Of a stretch of 64,000 bases of DNA, positions 44,933 to 54,308 are shown in pieces. Source of the DNA: Faecalibacter sp. LW9. GTDB taxonomy: Bacteria; Bacteroidota; Bacteroidia; Flavobacteriales; Weeksellaceae. Position 1 is the stretch's first letter. Every line of letters begins with the position of its first letter. The notes under the pieces were generated by a model that saw only the letters and a list, made by a program, of their open reading frames with translations, did no database searches and was not told the DNA's origin. Location: positions 1,984,001-2,048,000 of the forward strand of contig NZ_CP141062.1 of assembly GCF_034661295.1 (NCBI RefSeq). The letters are read 5' to 3'. The position numbers and the translations under genes were made by a program.

Positions 44933-46187
44933 TGTTTTGTAGTATTAGTTTTAAAATTTCATTTGCTGTAGCTTGAATAGCTGGTACGGCAACGGAGTTG
45001 CCGAACTGCTTATAAGCAGATGCGTCAGCAACTGGAATAATATAATTATCTGGAAAACCTTGTAATCTTGCCCATTCTCTTGGAGTCATTTTACGGATTC
45101 CTTCTCGATTTACCTCACCTTTAATTTTGGTTGTTGGAGTAAAATCAGTAATTCTATGGTCTAAAACTAAATTTCTTTCACGTCCCATTCCACCACAAAC
45201 AACAGCGTTAGCTGTTTGATTATCTTTGATAATCTCGTAGCCAAAACCGTTTCCTTTGTTTTCGTGTCTTGCTTTATGATTAACAAGTGTTTGAAGATAT
45301 TGAGTTGAAAGATAATATTTTGTTTCAACTACATTTTCCTCTTTAACGTCTGCAAAAGTTGAATTTTGATTAGTTGGTTTTGGATAATTGAATTTATCAA
45401 TATTTAAACTTGGGTGAAAACCAACAATATAAATACGTTCTCTATTTTGTGGAACACCAAAATCTTTAGCATTCACAATCTGAGGTTCAGGTACGAAATA
45501 ACCTAAGTCATTACGTAAAACATTTAAAATAGTTTCTAAGGTTTTTCCTTTATCGTGACTTCTTAAACCTTTTACGTTCTCTAAAAAGAATGCTTTTGGT
45601 TGTTTACGTTTGATAATTTCAGCAACATCGAAAAATAATGTTCCTCTTGTATCTTCAAATCCTCCACGTTTTCCAGCGATTGAAAATGCTTGACAAGGAA
45701 AACCTGCACAAAGTACATCAAATCCATCTGGAATATATTGTTTAGTTTCTTCCTTTGTAATATCACCAAATGGAGTTTCTCCAAAATTAGCACGATATGT
45801 TTTTTGCGCTTGTTTATCCCATTCGCTTGTAAAAACGCATTTTCCACCAAGATTTTGTAATGCCAAACGGAAACCACCAATTCCAGCAAACAAATCTATA
45901 AACTTGAATTTTGGATTTTCAATTGGTAGAAATGGAACATCTTCATTACTGAAAAGCTCTAATTGAAAATTGGTTTCAGTTACATAATTTGTATAATCTT
46001 CTGAAACGTAATTTTTTAAAATTTCGTTGGTATATTCAATTGCGTCACTTTTATAAAATTGTGACACTCCGTTTTTGTTGTTATGAAGATAATGGGTTAT
46101 CACAGCATCTTTCACATCAAAATCAACGATAGGATTTTTTCTATCGTTTCTAATTTTCTCAAGTGATATTTTTTCCAAAACTTTCAT
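44925..46187 (-). CDS. DNA (cytosine-5) methyltransferase
   Basis: 420 aa. After an unusual N-terminal extension of about 94 residues come the m5C motifs: I FKFIDLFAGIGGFRLAL (95-111), IV GFPCQAFSIAG with the catalytic Cys165, VI FFLENVKGL, VIII QNRERIYIVGF, and the C-terminal motif X (YKQFGNSVAVP). The enzyme protects host DNA from the adjacent nuclease. The extension may help sequence recognition or contact the nuclease. It starts the operon of this cassette. Confidence 0.93.
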   Translation of the reverse strand: MKVLEKISLEKIRNDRKNPIVDFDVKDAVITHYLHNNKNGVSQFYKSDAIEYTNEILKNYVSEDYTNYVTETNFQLELFSNEDVPFLPIENPKFKFIDLFAGIGGFRLALQNLGGKCVFTSEWDKQAQKTYRANFGETPFGDITKEETKQYIPDGFDVLCAGFPCQAFSIAGKRGGFEDTRGTLFFDVAEIIKRKQPKAFFLENVKGLRSHDKGKTLETILNVLRNDLGYFVPEPQIVNAKDFGVPQNRERIYIVGFHPSLNIDKFNYPKPTNQNSTFADVKEENVVETKYYLSTQYLQTLVNHKARHENKGNGFGYEIIKDNQTANAVVCGGMGRERNLVLDHRITDFTPTTKIKGEVNREGIRKMTPREWARLQGFPDNYIIPVADASAYKQFGNSVAVPAIQATANEILKLILQNNG

Positions 46188-46278
46188 TAATTCAATTTCT
46201 CTATAATTGATTGCAATTTACAAAAAATATCCGTTGATTTTAAAGGTGGTATTTTATGCGTAGAGTTTGAGAGCGCTT

Positions 46279-46471
46279 GCATGTAACGTTTTGAGGCTTT
46301 GCGAAGGAGCGGATTAGAAAGACTGAACTTTCAATTTAGCAGTAACGTAAGCAAAACCTTTTTTTCTATTGGCTAATTTACATTTTAAAAGCAAATAAAA
46401 AATGGTTTTGTGGATTAAATGAACTAACCTTGAATTAACCACTTAACCCGCTCTTTTGCAAAACCTTTGTG
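46279..46471 (-). repeat. attC-like site f (IS1182 copy G inserted)
   Basis: GCATGTAAC (46279-46287) is the exact reverse complement of GTTACATGC at 44292. Outer arms GAGGCTTTGCGAAGGAGCGG and CCGCTCTTTTGCAAAACC; inner arms AAAACCTTTTTTTCTATTGGCT and AAGCAAATAAAAAATGGTTTT form a second long stem. Nearly identical to site h at 52,077. Confidence 0.82.
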
Positions 46472-46474
46472 CTT

Positions 46475-48164
46475 GTTGCACAACTAGAATAACGTAAAAT
46501 TTCTTAACTTGTTATCATGCAAGGCAAAAAAGAATTTACACCCCAATTATTTTACGATTTAAGTTTAGATCGATTGGTACCTTTGGATAATTACTATCGA
46601 ATAATACAGCGAGAATTATCATTTGATTTTCTTTATCAAGCGACCGCTAAATATTATGGAAAAGAAGGTCAAAAAAGTATTGATCCTGTGGTCTTTTTCA
46701 AGATATTATTGGTGGGTTATTTAAACAACATCAACAGCGATCGGGCATTGATTCGCTACTGTAGCAATTGTTTAGATATACGTTTATTTTTAGGTTATGA
46801 CTTGAACGAGGATTTGCCTTGGCACTCAACCATTAGCCGAACACGCCAATTATTAGGAGAAGAAGTTTTCTTAGAATTATTCCGAAAAGTATTGAGTCTT
46901 TGCGTGCAAAAAGGGATGGTGCAAGGTCGTCGTCAAGCGGTTGATAGTGCATTTATCAAAGCCAATGCCAGCATGGATAGTTTGGTTGAAAAAGAAGTGT
47001 TAGAGGATGCATCTGCTTATGTCAACGAATTAGAAGAAAATAGTGAATATAAAGTCACTTCAACACGTAAAAAGATAGTTGAGCAACACCATAATTGGAA
47101 AAAAGAAGAATTTAAAGGGATGCCTGCCGCTCGAAAAAGTATCCAAATCAATGAGGATGGGGAAGAAATTCGGCCAAAATTCTTAAGTAATCACACCCAT
47201 TATAGTCCAACGGATCCTGATGCTAAAATCTCTACCAAACCAGGAAAACCGAGGCAATTAAATTATGCAGGTCAATTAGCCGTAGATGATAAACACCATG
47301 TCATTACAGGCGCTTGTGCCAGTACAGCTGGGAGCAAGGACAGTGCGATTTTTTCAGAAATCATGAATCAAACCTTGGCAAATTTTGCGGCAAACGAACT
47401 GCAAATCGATCAAGTATTAGCGGATGCAGGTTACAGTAGTGGAGAAAGTTTAGGTTATTGTGAAACCCACGGAATCGATGCTTATATTCCAAATTTTGGA
47501 CAATATAAACCCGAGCGTGAAGGCTTTATTTTTAATGGGGAATTAAACCAATACGAATGTATCCAAGAAGGAGGAAATCGAGCAATCTTACCCTTTAAAC
47601 GCGTTTTAACCGATAGTAAAGGTTACCAAAAGAAAAGTTACCGCAGTAGCGAAAAATCGTGTGCAGACTGCCCTTTAAGACAGTCATGTTGTGGAAAAGT
47701 AACAAAGTTCAAAAAAATCGAAGAAAGCATTCACAAGCCCTTATACGATCGGATGCACGAGAAAATAACCAAGAATAAACGGTATTTTAAACAGATGGTC
47801 AAAAGACGAAGTGCAACGGTAGAACCCGTTTTAGGTACTTTAATCAACCATCACAATATGAAACGTATCAATAGCCGAGGAATAGCCCAAGCGAACAAAC
47901 ATGTTCTCTTAGCCGCCTTATGCTATAACCTGTAGAAATACCTGAAATTTACGCCTAAAAAGTCCAAATTACTAGCCCAAATCTGTGCCTTACCAAAGGT
48001 ACAGCATGCTATTTTTAAAACAGGTGAATTAGACTTTAAAATCCGCTTTTTAGAACCACTTTATTTTTAACTCATTTGCATTTTAACCCAAAATAAACCT
48101 CGCTTAAAAAGGCTTAAACGAGGTCATATATGATTTTATTTTGTTGAGTTTTGAGTTGTGCAAC
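46475..48164 (+). mobile_element. IS1182-family element, copy G
   Basis: Ends GTTGCACAAC (46475-46484) and GTTGTGCAAC (48155-48164), 1,690 bp. The transposase is interrupted late by a nonsense codon. Flanks are again an attC-like left part and the box GTTGTGCGT (48175). Confidence 0.88.
46517..47935 (+). pseudogene. IS1182-family transposase with late stop codon (copy G)
   Basis: 472 residues, ending in LAALCYNL where AAG of other copies has become TAG (CCTGTAGAAATAC near 47933). About 55 C-terminal residues are lost; the DUF772 domain and all DDE blocks are present. Possibly partly functional. Confidence 0.82.
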
Positions 48165-48189
48165 GCTAACCGATGTTGTGCGTAGTAAT

Positions 48190-49869
48190 TTATTTTTTAT
48201 AATTAAACATCAATCCTAAAGGAGATTTTTTAAGATTTTGTCTTTCGTTATCTGTTTCTTTCATTTTTTCAATTGTTTTTGGCAAATCCTTAATTTTTGG
48301 AGCATCAATTATTTGATTTAAAGCGAAAGTTGAAAGCCCATACAATGGCGTTCCTAAACAAGCCGAAGCAATCTCTACTGAACCCATTACAAGCCAAGAA
48401 CCAAAATCTTTTCCTGCTATTTTCCATTTTTTGTTGACAAGCTCTTTAATATTTTCTTGATGTTGATTAAATGCATAGTTCAGATTATTAAATACTTTGT
48501 TTGATGTACTTGTAAAATCAAATTCATTTGCTAATACTAGTTCTTCAATTCCTTTAGACAAAATTTCTCTAATTTCATTAATAGCTCCATGTTTTCGTAA
48601 TTCAATTAATCCTTTTGGAGGTATTTTACCAATCCATTGAAGTTTGGTATTGTCAAGTCCATTAAGTCCTTTTACAATGTGCATTCTAGTAAAGTCTAAA
48701 TCTGGGTAAGTTCTCTCAGAATCATATTCCAACTTCCATTTGAAATATTCCCAAGAAGTTGGAGCATCTATTAATGGAAATCCACCAACTTTTGTAGATT
48801 TAACTAACAGTTCATTACAAACGCTCATTCTTCCAAAACCCATCATGGAAACTATAATTCCTGGATTATCAGTTCTGTAAGCTTTTGCAGTATCGCTTTT
48901 TATTTGATTTCTTATCTGTACTTCTAATGTATCCTTAAATTCAGTATCAAATAGTACTCTTTTTGGGTCTTTTATTTCATTTGTAACTTTTTCAATAGTA
49001 TCTAAGCTTTTCCCAAATTCAATTAATTCCTCAAAATTTTCAAATTTTCTATCAAATACTTTTTGAGCATGGTAAAGAGCGTCTTTTTCCCCAAGTTTTG
49101 AAATATTTTCATAAGCGAATTCATCCATCATTTCTTTGTCAGGAAGAATTGCTACTATCGGTTTTTCGAGTTCTGCTAGTGCAAGTTCTTTATATTGTAG
49201 AATGTTTAAAGCATGCTTCAAAAGATAATATACTCTCTGCTCTTTAGTCCATACACTAAACATATGCCTTGATCTGATAAAAGGACATGGAAGAATTATA
49301 GTATCTGTGTATATCCCACATTTTGAGGCTATATTTTCTTCGTTTGAAGGGAATAAATCTCCTCCAAAAACGGCTTTAATAGAATCATAATCATCTTCTA
49401 AATGTAAATAACCTGATTCTGCTACTATTTCCCAAAACTCCTCAAGATCTTTTATAATTGGCTCTATTGCTTCATTCAAATGATCTATTGATTGATTGCC
49501 ATAAGCAATAGCATTAGCGACTTGATGTGGCGAAACTTTTTTTTCAATCATTATTTCATAGAAATGATTAAAATTGCCTTCAATTATAGAAAAATATCTT
49601 TCTTGAATTTGTTGAAGTGAAATAGCGTTTTTCATTTTGTCTCTATGATCAAAATGTTCTGCTGCAAGTGCTAAAGAACGAATACGACCATCAATTGTAG
49701 AAAGGTCAGGTTCACCATTTTTATCAAATCTAGCCTTAGCAAAACTTTCCTCTAATCCATCACGCATACTTTCGGCAAACTTGATTTTTCCCTGTTCAAT
49801 AAGGTCTTTTAAAATCAAAACTCGCCTTTTAACTCTTTCTTCGTATTCTTTATCTTCTTTAGAGTTCAT
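48190..49869 (-). CDS. 559-aa protein of unknown function, single-gene cassette
   Basis: I do not recognise a family. The protein is soluble for most of its length, acidic and helical at the N-terminus (RVLILKDLIEQGKIKFAESM), and has a central alpha/beta-looking region with VSMMGFGRMSVCNELLV. A weakly hydrophobic stretch near residues 495-525 (SWLVMGSVEIASACLGTPLY) precedes a basic tail SPLGLMFNYKK. No signal peptide. As sole gene of a cassette in a defence-rich array it may be a single-protein defence factor, but nothing in the sequence proves it. Confidence 0.65.
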   Translation of the reverse strand: MNSKEDKEYEERVKRRVLILKDLIEQGKIKFAESMRDGLEESFAKARFDKNGEPDLSTIDGRIRSLALAAEHFDHRDKMKNAISLQQIQERYFSIIEGNFNHFYEIMIEKKVSPHQVANAIAYGNQSIDHLNEAIEPIIKDLEEFWEIVAESGYLHLEDDYDSIKAVFGGDLFPSNEENIASKCGIYTDTIILPCPFIRSRHMFSVWTKEQRVYYLLKHALNILQYKELALAELEKPIVAILPDKEMMDEFAYENISKLGEKDALYHAQKVFDRKFENFEELIEFGKSLDTIEKVTNEIKDPKRVLFDTEFKDTLEVQIRNQIKSDTAKAYRTDNPGIIVSMMGFGRMSVCNELLVKSTKVGGFPLIDAPTSWEYFKWKLEYDSERTYPDLDFTRMHIVKGLNGLDNTKLQWIGKIPPKGLIELRKHGAINEIREILSKGIEELVLANEFDFTSTSNKVFNNLNYAFNQHQENIKELVNKKWKIAGKDFGSWLVMGSVEIASACLGTPLYGLSTFALNQIIDAPKIKDLPKTIEKMKETDNERQNLKKSPLGLMFNYKK

Positions 49870-49907
49870 TCAAATTGGTTTTTCTTGAGGATTGCTAATA
49901 TATTATT

Positions 49908-50094
49908 ACGCATAACGAGCCGAGTAATTGCGAAGAACGGGAGAGAATTTGAACGTAAGTTCAAGTTAGTCCGTTCAAGCAAATGGCGCTGTTTCTGAAA
50001 CTAATTTAAGTTGAAGTTTTTAGAAAAGCAATTTTGCGAGCGGAAAATTATGACAAAAAAGTTAGCCTTCAGCCCGTTTTCGCAAATACCTTCC
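49908..50094 (-). repeat. attC-like site g (IS110-family element inserted)
   Basis: ACGCATAAC (49908-49916) matches the reverse complement of GTTGTGCGT (48175) at 8 of 9 bases. Arms GTAATTGCGAAGAACGGG and CCCGTTTTCGCAAATACC pair, and the inner arms TTGAACGTAAGTTCAA-like form small hairpins. The closing box GTTAGGTGC (51328) lies beyond the inserted IS110-type element. Confidence 0.75.
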
Positions 50095-51327
50095 TATGTT
50101 TGTAATTGATTATATTTAAGATATATAGCAAATAAAAAAAGAAAGAACTCAATGGGCAGATTAAGATCGTAAATACTATTAAGCATAAAGCTTCGCTAAC
50201 ATGATAATCCCTGCTCATTTCTTGCCAAAAACCGTACAGTTTATTTGAACAAAAAGTTCGTGCTAGGATAGTAGGTTTCATTGCAAGATTAGTTCTCTCC
50301 TATAGAAATTAAATATAGAACAAATGAATGAAAAAATCAACTATTGTGGTATTGATGTATCAAATGAAACGTTAGATCTTTATTTTAAAAATAAGGAAGG
50401 AATAGAACAACATTTACAAGTTTCCAATACGTTAACTGGATTTAGAAAACTTCTAAAAGAAGCAGGAAATAATACACATTTCGTAATGGAAGCAACAAGA
50501 GTTTATCATTTGAATTTAATATTCTTTTTGAATGAAAAAAAATGTTGTTTTAGTGTTGTAAATGCGCTTCAAATCAAGCGTTATATTCAGATGCATTTAG
50601 AACGTAATAAATCGGATAAAAAAGATGCGAAAAGGATTTATGAATATGGCTGTGATCGTGAACCAGAAAAATACACAATGCCTGATTCATCGTACTTTGA
50701 ATGTCGCTCGTTAAATAATTCGATCCATGATTTAACTAAGGAAATCACGAAATTTAGTAATCAAATTCATAGTCTAAAGAAGTGTCCATTTAATGCAAAA
50801 AAGATAGAAAAAAGCTTCCTTAAGATCATCAAATTATTAAAAGAAGAGAAGTCGAAATTAGAGCTTGAATTGCATACCAAATTGGTAGAATGGGATGAAG
50901 AAACACTCCACTTAATAAGCAGTGTGAAAGGAATAGGAAAGCGATCAGCAGCAGAATTAATGGTTTATACGCAAAGTTTTAAAGACATGGAATCGTATAA
51001 ACAATTAATCTCTTATGCAGGATTAAGTCCGACCGAATATCGAAGTGGAAGTAGTATTCGAGGTCGAGTACGAATATGTAAACAAGGAGGTAAACAACTA
51101 AGAAATATGTTGTATATGTGTGCTTTAAATGCCAAGAAAAGTAATGGCTATTGTCGTGCATTATATGATCGATTAGTAGAGAAAGGAAAGAACAAAAAAG
51201 CAGCGTTAATCGCGGTGTGCAATAAGCTACTTAAATTAGTATTTGGAGTGGTAAAAAATAAGACATTTTACCATGAAAATTTTGTTGTAAAAATTGATTA
51301 AAAAACTTGTTTTTTTACACAGTTCAT
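50095..51327 (+). mobile_element. IS110-family insertion sequence inside an attC-like site
   Basis: The element separates the two halves of site g. Ends are approximate because IS110 elements lack clear inverted repeats. About 230 bases of non-coding DNA lie before the transposase and only about 25 after it, the layout of the IS110 group in which the guide (bridge) RNA is made from the left end. IS110 relatives that target integron attC sites are known (IS1111-attC). Nothing else is coded on the left side. Confidence 0.7.
50324..51301 (+). CDS. IS110-family DEDD transposase
   Basis: 325 aa, complete. N-terminal RuvC-like DEDD domain: NYCGIDVSNETLDLYF (Asp11), HFVMEATRVYHL (Glu about 58), KSDKKDAKRIYEYG (two Asp about 100-103). 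C-terminal Transposase_20: LISSVKGIGKRSAAELM, YAGLSPTEYRSGSSIRG with the active serine region, NKKAALIAVCNKLLKLVF. It acts with a bridge RNA to insert at a specific target. Different from the fragment at the left window edge. Confidence 0.92.
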   Translation: MNEKINYCGIDVSNETLDLYFKNKEGIEQHLQVSNTLTGFRKLLKEAGNNTHFVMEATRVYHLNLIFFLNEKKCCFSVVNALQIKRYIQMHLERNKSDKKDAKRIYEYGCDREPEKYTMPDSSYFECRSLNNSIHDLTKEITKFSNQIHSLKKCPFNAKKIEKSFLKIIKLLKEEKSKLELELHTKLVEWDEETLHLISSVKGIGKRSAAELMVYTQSFKDMESYKQLISYAGLSPTEYRSGSSIRGRVRICKQGGKQLRNMLYMCALNAKKSNGYCRALYDRLVEKGKNKKAALIAVCNKLLKLVFGVVKNKTFYHENFVVKID

Positions 51328-51338
51328 GTTAGGTGCAG

Positions 51339-52058
51339 TCATTTTTTTCTTCCTGTAATTCCAGTTGCACAACCCCAAAAGTACTCATGATACTCAATAT
51401 CGAGATTGTGTTTTTCAAAAATATTTTTAGTAACTGTACAATCTTTAAAATTTTTCGTATAAGTCCAAAGCATTTTATAATCATCTGGATTACCTAAAAA
51501 CAATTTCCCAAGTATTGGTATCATTTTTCCTAAATAAAAACTGTACAAAAATAATAGGATTGGATTTTTGGGTTTAGAAATTTCTATAAATGAAAATTGT
51601 CCGTCTTTTTTCAAAATCCTATTTAAGTTTTCAGCTAAAATATTTAATTGTTCTTCATTGAATGTTTTTAATCCAAATGCACTATAAATCCTGTCAAATT
51701 CGTTACTTCTAAGTTTATTTTTTAATATATCTTGCTGCAATACTTTAAAACTATTACCAAACTTTTTCAGACTTTTTTCTCGACTTTTTGTAACCATTTC
51801 ATCTGAAAAGTCTAAACCAATAAATTCTGCATTTGGATACTTTTTAATTAAAATATTCCAATTTTCGCCCAGTCCAGACAATAAGTCAAGTACTTTAATT
51901 TCATTATTCGAATGGTCAATTTTATTAATAAATTGTTTACGCCATAAAATTGAAAACCCAAATGATGTAATAAAATTCATTCTGTCGTATGAACTAGACA
52001 TTTGATTAAAAAGATTTTTTACAAATTCAGGTTCATAAATGTTTATATTTTTCTGCAC
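51339..52058 (-). CDS. Class I SAM-dependent methyltransferase (UbiE-like)
   Basis: 239 aa. Motif I VLDLLSGLGENWNILIKKYP (about 75-94), acidic motif II FIGLDFSDEMVTKSREKS, post-motif II QQDILKNKL and DRIYSAFGLKTF. Similar to UbiE/MenG-type small-molecule methyltransferases, but the N-terminal FVKNLFNQMSSSYDRMNFITSFG and lack of quinone-pathway neighbours leave the substrate open. Single gene of its cassette; stop 11 bases from the cassette edge. Could be a resistance or detoxification methyltransferase. Confidence 0.8.
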   Translation of the reverse strand: MQKNINIYEPEFVKNLFNQMSSSYDRMNFITSFGFSILWRKQFINKIDHSNNEIKVLDLLSGLGENWNILIKKYPNAEFIGLDFSDEMVTKSREKSLKKFGNSFKVLQQDILKNKLRSNEFDRIYSAFGLKTFNEEQLNILAENLNRILKKDGQFSFIEISKPKNPILLFLYSFYLGKMIPILGKLFLGNPDDYKMLWTYTKNFKDCTVTKNIFEKHNLDIEYHEYFWGCATGITGRKK

Positions 52059-52076
52059 GAGTTTTTGATAATGATT

Positions 52077-52274
52077 GCACCTAACGTTTTGCGGCTTTGC
52101 GAAGGAGCGGATTAGAAAGACTAAACTTTCAATTTAGCACAAACGTAGCAAAACCATTTTTCCTATTTGCTAATTTACATCTTAAAAGCAAATAAAAAAT
52201 GGTTTTGCGGATTAAATGCACTAACCTTGAATTAACCACTTAACCCGCTCTTTTGCAAAACCGATGTTATCTGC
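52077..52274 (-). repeat. attC-like site h (intact)
   Basis: Best preserved site. GCACCTAAC (52077-52085, fits RYYYAAC) is the exact complement of GTTAGGTGC at 51328. Outer arms GCGGCTTTGCGAAGGAGCGG and CCGCTCTTTTGCAAAACCG; inner arms GCAAAACCATTTTTCCTATT and AAATAAAAAATGGTTTTGC; closing box GTTATCTGC (52266-52274), which is complemented at 56164. Total about 198 bases. Confidence 0.88.
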
Positions 52275-52319
52275 TGCCCCTTTTCTCGGTCTCTTTTGTT
52301 GTCGGTCGGTTGAGCGTTG

Positions 52320-52390
52320 GCAAAAAGCACACTCTTTTACAAGCTTTGGTATGTGCGTCGGATTTGTGCGGCTTGCAAATGTGTGTGCTT
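52320..52390. repeat. GT-rich hairpin repeat, left border of the restriction block
   Basis: CTCTTTTACAAGC and GCTTGCAAATGTG pair around TTTGGTATGTGCGTCGG. About 50 bases are closely similar to 56,040-56,092 on the other side of the operon, so the restriction operon is bracketed by direct copies. Confidence 0.6.
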
Positions 52391-52407
52391 GTGTGTTGGC
52401 TTATTCA

Positions 52408-52986
52408 TTACATTTTCAATATTTCTGCTAATTCTTCAAATGATGAAATTCCGTTAATGTCTGCTGTATCAATCCAGTCAATTCCTCCTGCTGGCAAATA
52501 GTTGATAATGCCTGTTTTGAAGTTATATTGTTCGTTAATTTTCTTCATATCAATGAACCAATCCATAGGGAGTTTTTTAAGTCGAACGATTTCCTGAAAG
52601 TCGTTTGATAGTTTGTTGGGTGACATTCCTTTTTGAATAAGAAGTAACAAACCTAAATCTATGGTTTTGGCGACCTGTAAATATCCAACCAATTGCGAAT
52701 AATCTTTCAAACTCAATTGGTTTAAATACTTTGCTTCAATCAATATCAATCGCACTTTTTTGTCGGGATTTATTATAGAAAATACTATATCGACTTTCAG
52801 TTTAGGAATGTAAGTTCCTTCTTCCTTTATAGTAATTCCCGACTGGTTTTCTAAATCAGAAACAATGAAGTCTAAGGTTTTATTGCAAGAATAGAAAACG
52901 CTGTAGTTTTCCCCAAGATATGTATTTAGATATTGGCTGAATTTCTTTGAAAATTCTTCATAATAGCTTATTTCGTTCTGTATCAC
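52408..52986 (-). CDS. PD-(D/E)XK restriction nuclease subunit
   Basis: 192 aa. Nuclease core visible: YIPKLKVDIVFSI (Asp), then RLILIEAKYLNQLS (E-x-K), then QLVGYLQVAKTIDLGLLL. The last gene of the four-gene restriction-modification operon; its ATG overlaps the stop of the preceding gene (ATGA). Probably the cutting subunit, with the 441-aa protein as partner. Confidence 0.72.
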   Translation of the reverse strand: MIQNEISYYEEFSKKFSQYLNTYLGENYSVFYSCNKTLDFIVSDLENQSGITIKEEGTYIPKLKVDIVFSIINPDKKVRLILIEAKYLNQLSLKDYSQLVGYLQVAKTIDLGLLLLIQKGMSPNKLSNDFQEIVRLKKLPMDWFIDMKKINEQYNFKTGIINYLPAGGIDWIDTADINGISSFEELAEILKM

Positions 52987-54308
52987 TCCTTCAAATTTAC
53001 GGTTAGATTATCTACTTTAATTTTTGTTTTTATGAGTTGTTGGTTCAAACTATTGCTTACAGCCGAACAAATAAAAGCCCTATCATTTGTTGGGTTAATG
53101 ACTAATAATGGACTATCAAAAGTATTTCCGATTGTTTTTAATGTCAATATTTCAGTTGTATGTTTATTGATAATTTCCTCCATTGAACCTGTATGTCTTT
53201 TGCCGTTTAAAGTTTCTGCAAAAAGATAGGCAATACCTTGGTCAATTCCTGTAAAGCTTTCAAAATCTTCGTGTTCTATAAGTCTTGAAACTTTGGCTTT
53301 ATGTGTTGATAGTTCCAGTTCGGGAAAATATTCTGCTTGAATTTCTTTCAGCTTTTTCAAAAGTTCTTTTTTCGTTCCTTTTGATAATCTTGGAAAGAAG
53401 TTAATGTACTTGTTTTTGTTTTTTACTAATTTTTCAATTTCCTCAACAGGTGCGTGTGGACATTCCAAAACAGCACAAAAATGATGATAGTGAAAAAATA
53501 ATTTGTTTCTCACTTCAATTGGTAATTCGTCAGAGTTTTGGTCTGTATGAACTGAAACAGGGCTTGGTGTTCTTAATTTTCGTAAAATACAAGGTATTTG
53601 TTCTTCTTTCTTTTGATGCTTTTCAATTTTTGTTACATCAATAGATTTGGCTTGTAATGCAAATGAATATTGAGTAAGAAATGAACGAACCAAGAACCGA
53701 ATTTTAAATCCTTTTTTCCAACCTTTATAATCGGGGTCTGATGCCGAATGTTGGTTTGGATGATTGTACAAAATTTGGTCGGTTGTTGAACCTAAATCTG
53801 TAAGCCATGCACAAAGTTGAACAACAAAATTAAAATTGCGTGTACTTCCCGGAATTTCAACAGAAACTACAGGAGCATCATCTGTAAACCTTCTGTGTGA
53901 TAATGTCAAACTTGCTCTTGTATCGAAAATACCTGACAAGAAACTTGCTGTATTTATACCAGTTAATTTTGTTTTGGCGGTTGTTAAATCAACGGAAGAA
54001 AGCAAAAATCCACCAATTGGTAATCCTAAATATTGTAAATCGTTTTTTAGGCTCGAAATATCCGAATTGTCAATAGGCATAATCAACCATTTACCATTAC
54101 CAATTTCGTAAGTAACATTAAAGTTGTACGATGAATTAAAGTATTGGCAAATTTTCGTCAGAATATCTGTCGCTATGATATTCATACGTTTGGGTTCCAT
54201 TCCCCATTTCTTGAACGGAAGGTCAATTACAAATGTGTTTTCGTCTATCTTTCCACTTCCAACTAATAACCCAAGTATGTATGCTTTAATATGATTAATT
54301 TTCTCCAT
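52983..54308 (-). CDS. LAGLIDADG-like protein in a restriction-modification operon
   Basis: 441 aa. Two helix motifs resemble LAGLIDADG homing endonucleases: AYILGLLVGSGKI (residues 9-21, followed by FVIDLPFKKW) and ASFLSGIFDTRASLTLS (121-137, followed by VSVEIPGSTRNFNFVVQLCAWL). In the first the catalytic acidic residue is missing (GSG), in the second FDTRA keeps Asp129. The C-terminal half is helical and unassigned. It lies between a cytosine methyltransferase (14-base overlap) and a PD-(D/E)XK nuclease (4-base overlap), so it is likely the DNA-recognition partner of the restriction enzyme. The fold is inferred by eye. Confidence 0.55.
   Translation of the reverse strand: MEKINHIKAYILGLLVGSGKIDENTFVIDLPFKKWGMEPKRMNIIATDILTKICQYFNSSYNFNVTYEIGNGKWLIMPIDNSDISSLKNDLQYLGLPIGGFLLSSVDLTTAKTKLTGINTASFLSGIFDTRASLTLSHRRFTDDAPVVSVEIPGSTRNFNFVVQLCAWLTDLGSTTDQILYNHPNQHSASDPDYKGWKKGFKIRFLVRSFLTQYSFALQAKSIDVTKIEKHQKKEEQIPCILRKLRTPSPVSVHTDQNSDELPIEVRNKLFFHYHHFCAVLECPHAPVEEIEKLVKNKNKYINFFPRLSKGTKKELLKKLKEIQAEYFPELELSTHKAKVSRLIEHEDFESFTGIDQGIAYLFAETLNGKRHTGSMEEIINKHTTEILTLKTIGNTFDSPLLVINPTNDRAFICSAVSNSLNQQLIKTKIKVDNLTVNLKE

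Noticed and set aside
50069..50281. 70-codon minus-strand ORF left of the IS110-type transposase
   Set aside because: Lies across the border of the attC-like site and the non-coding left end of the element; no recognisable product.
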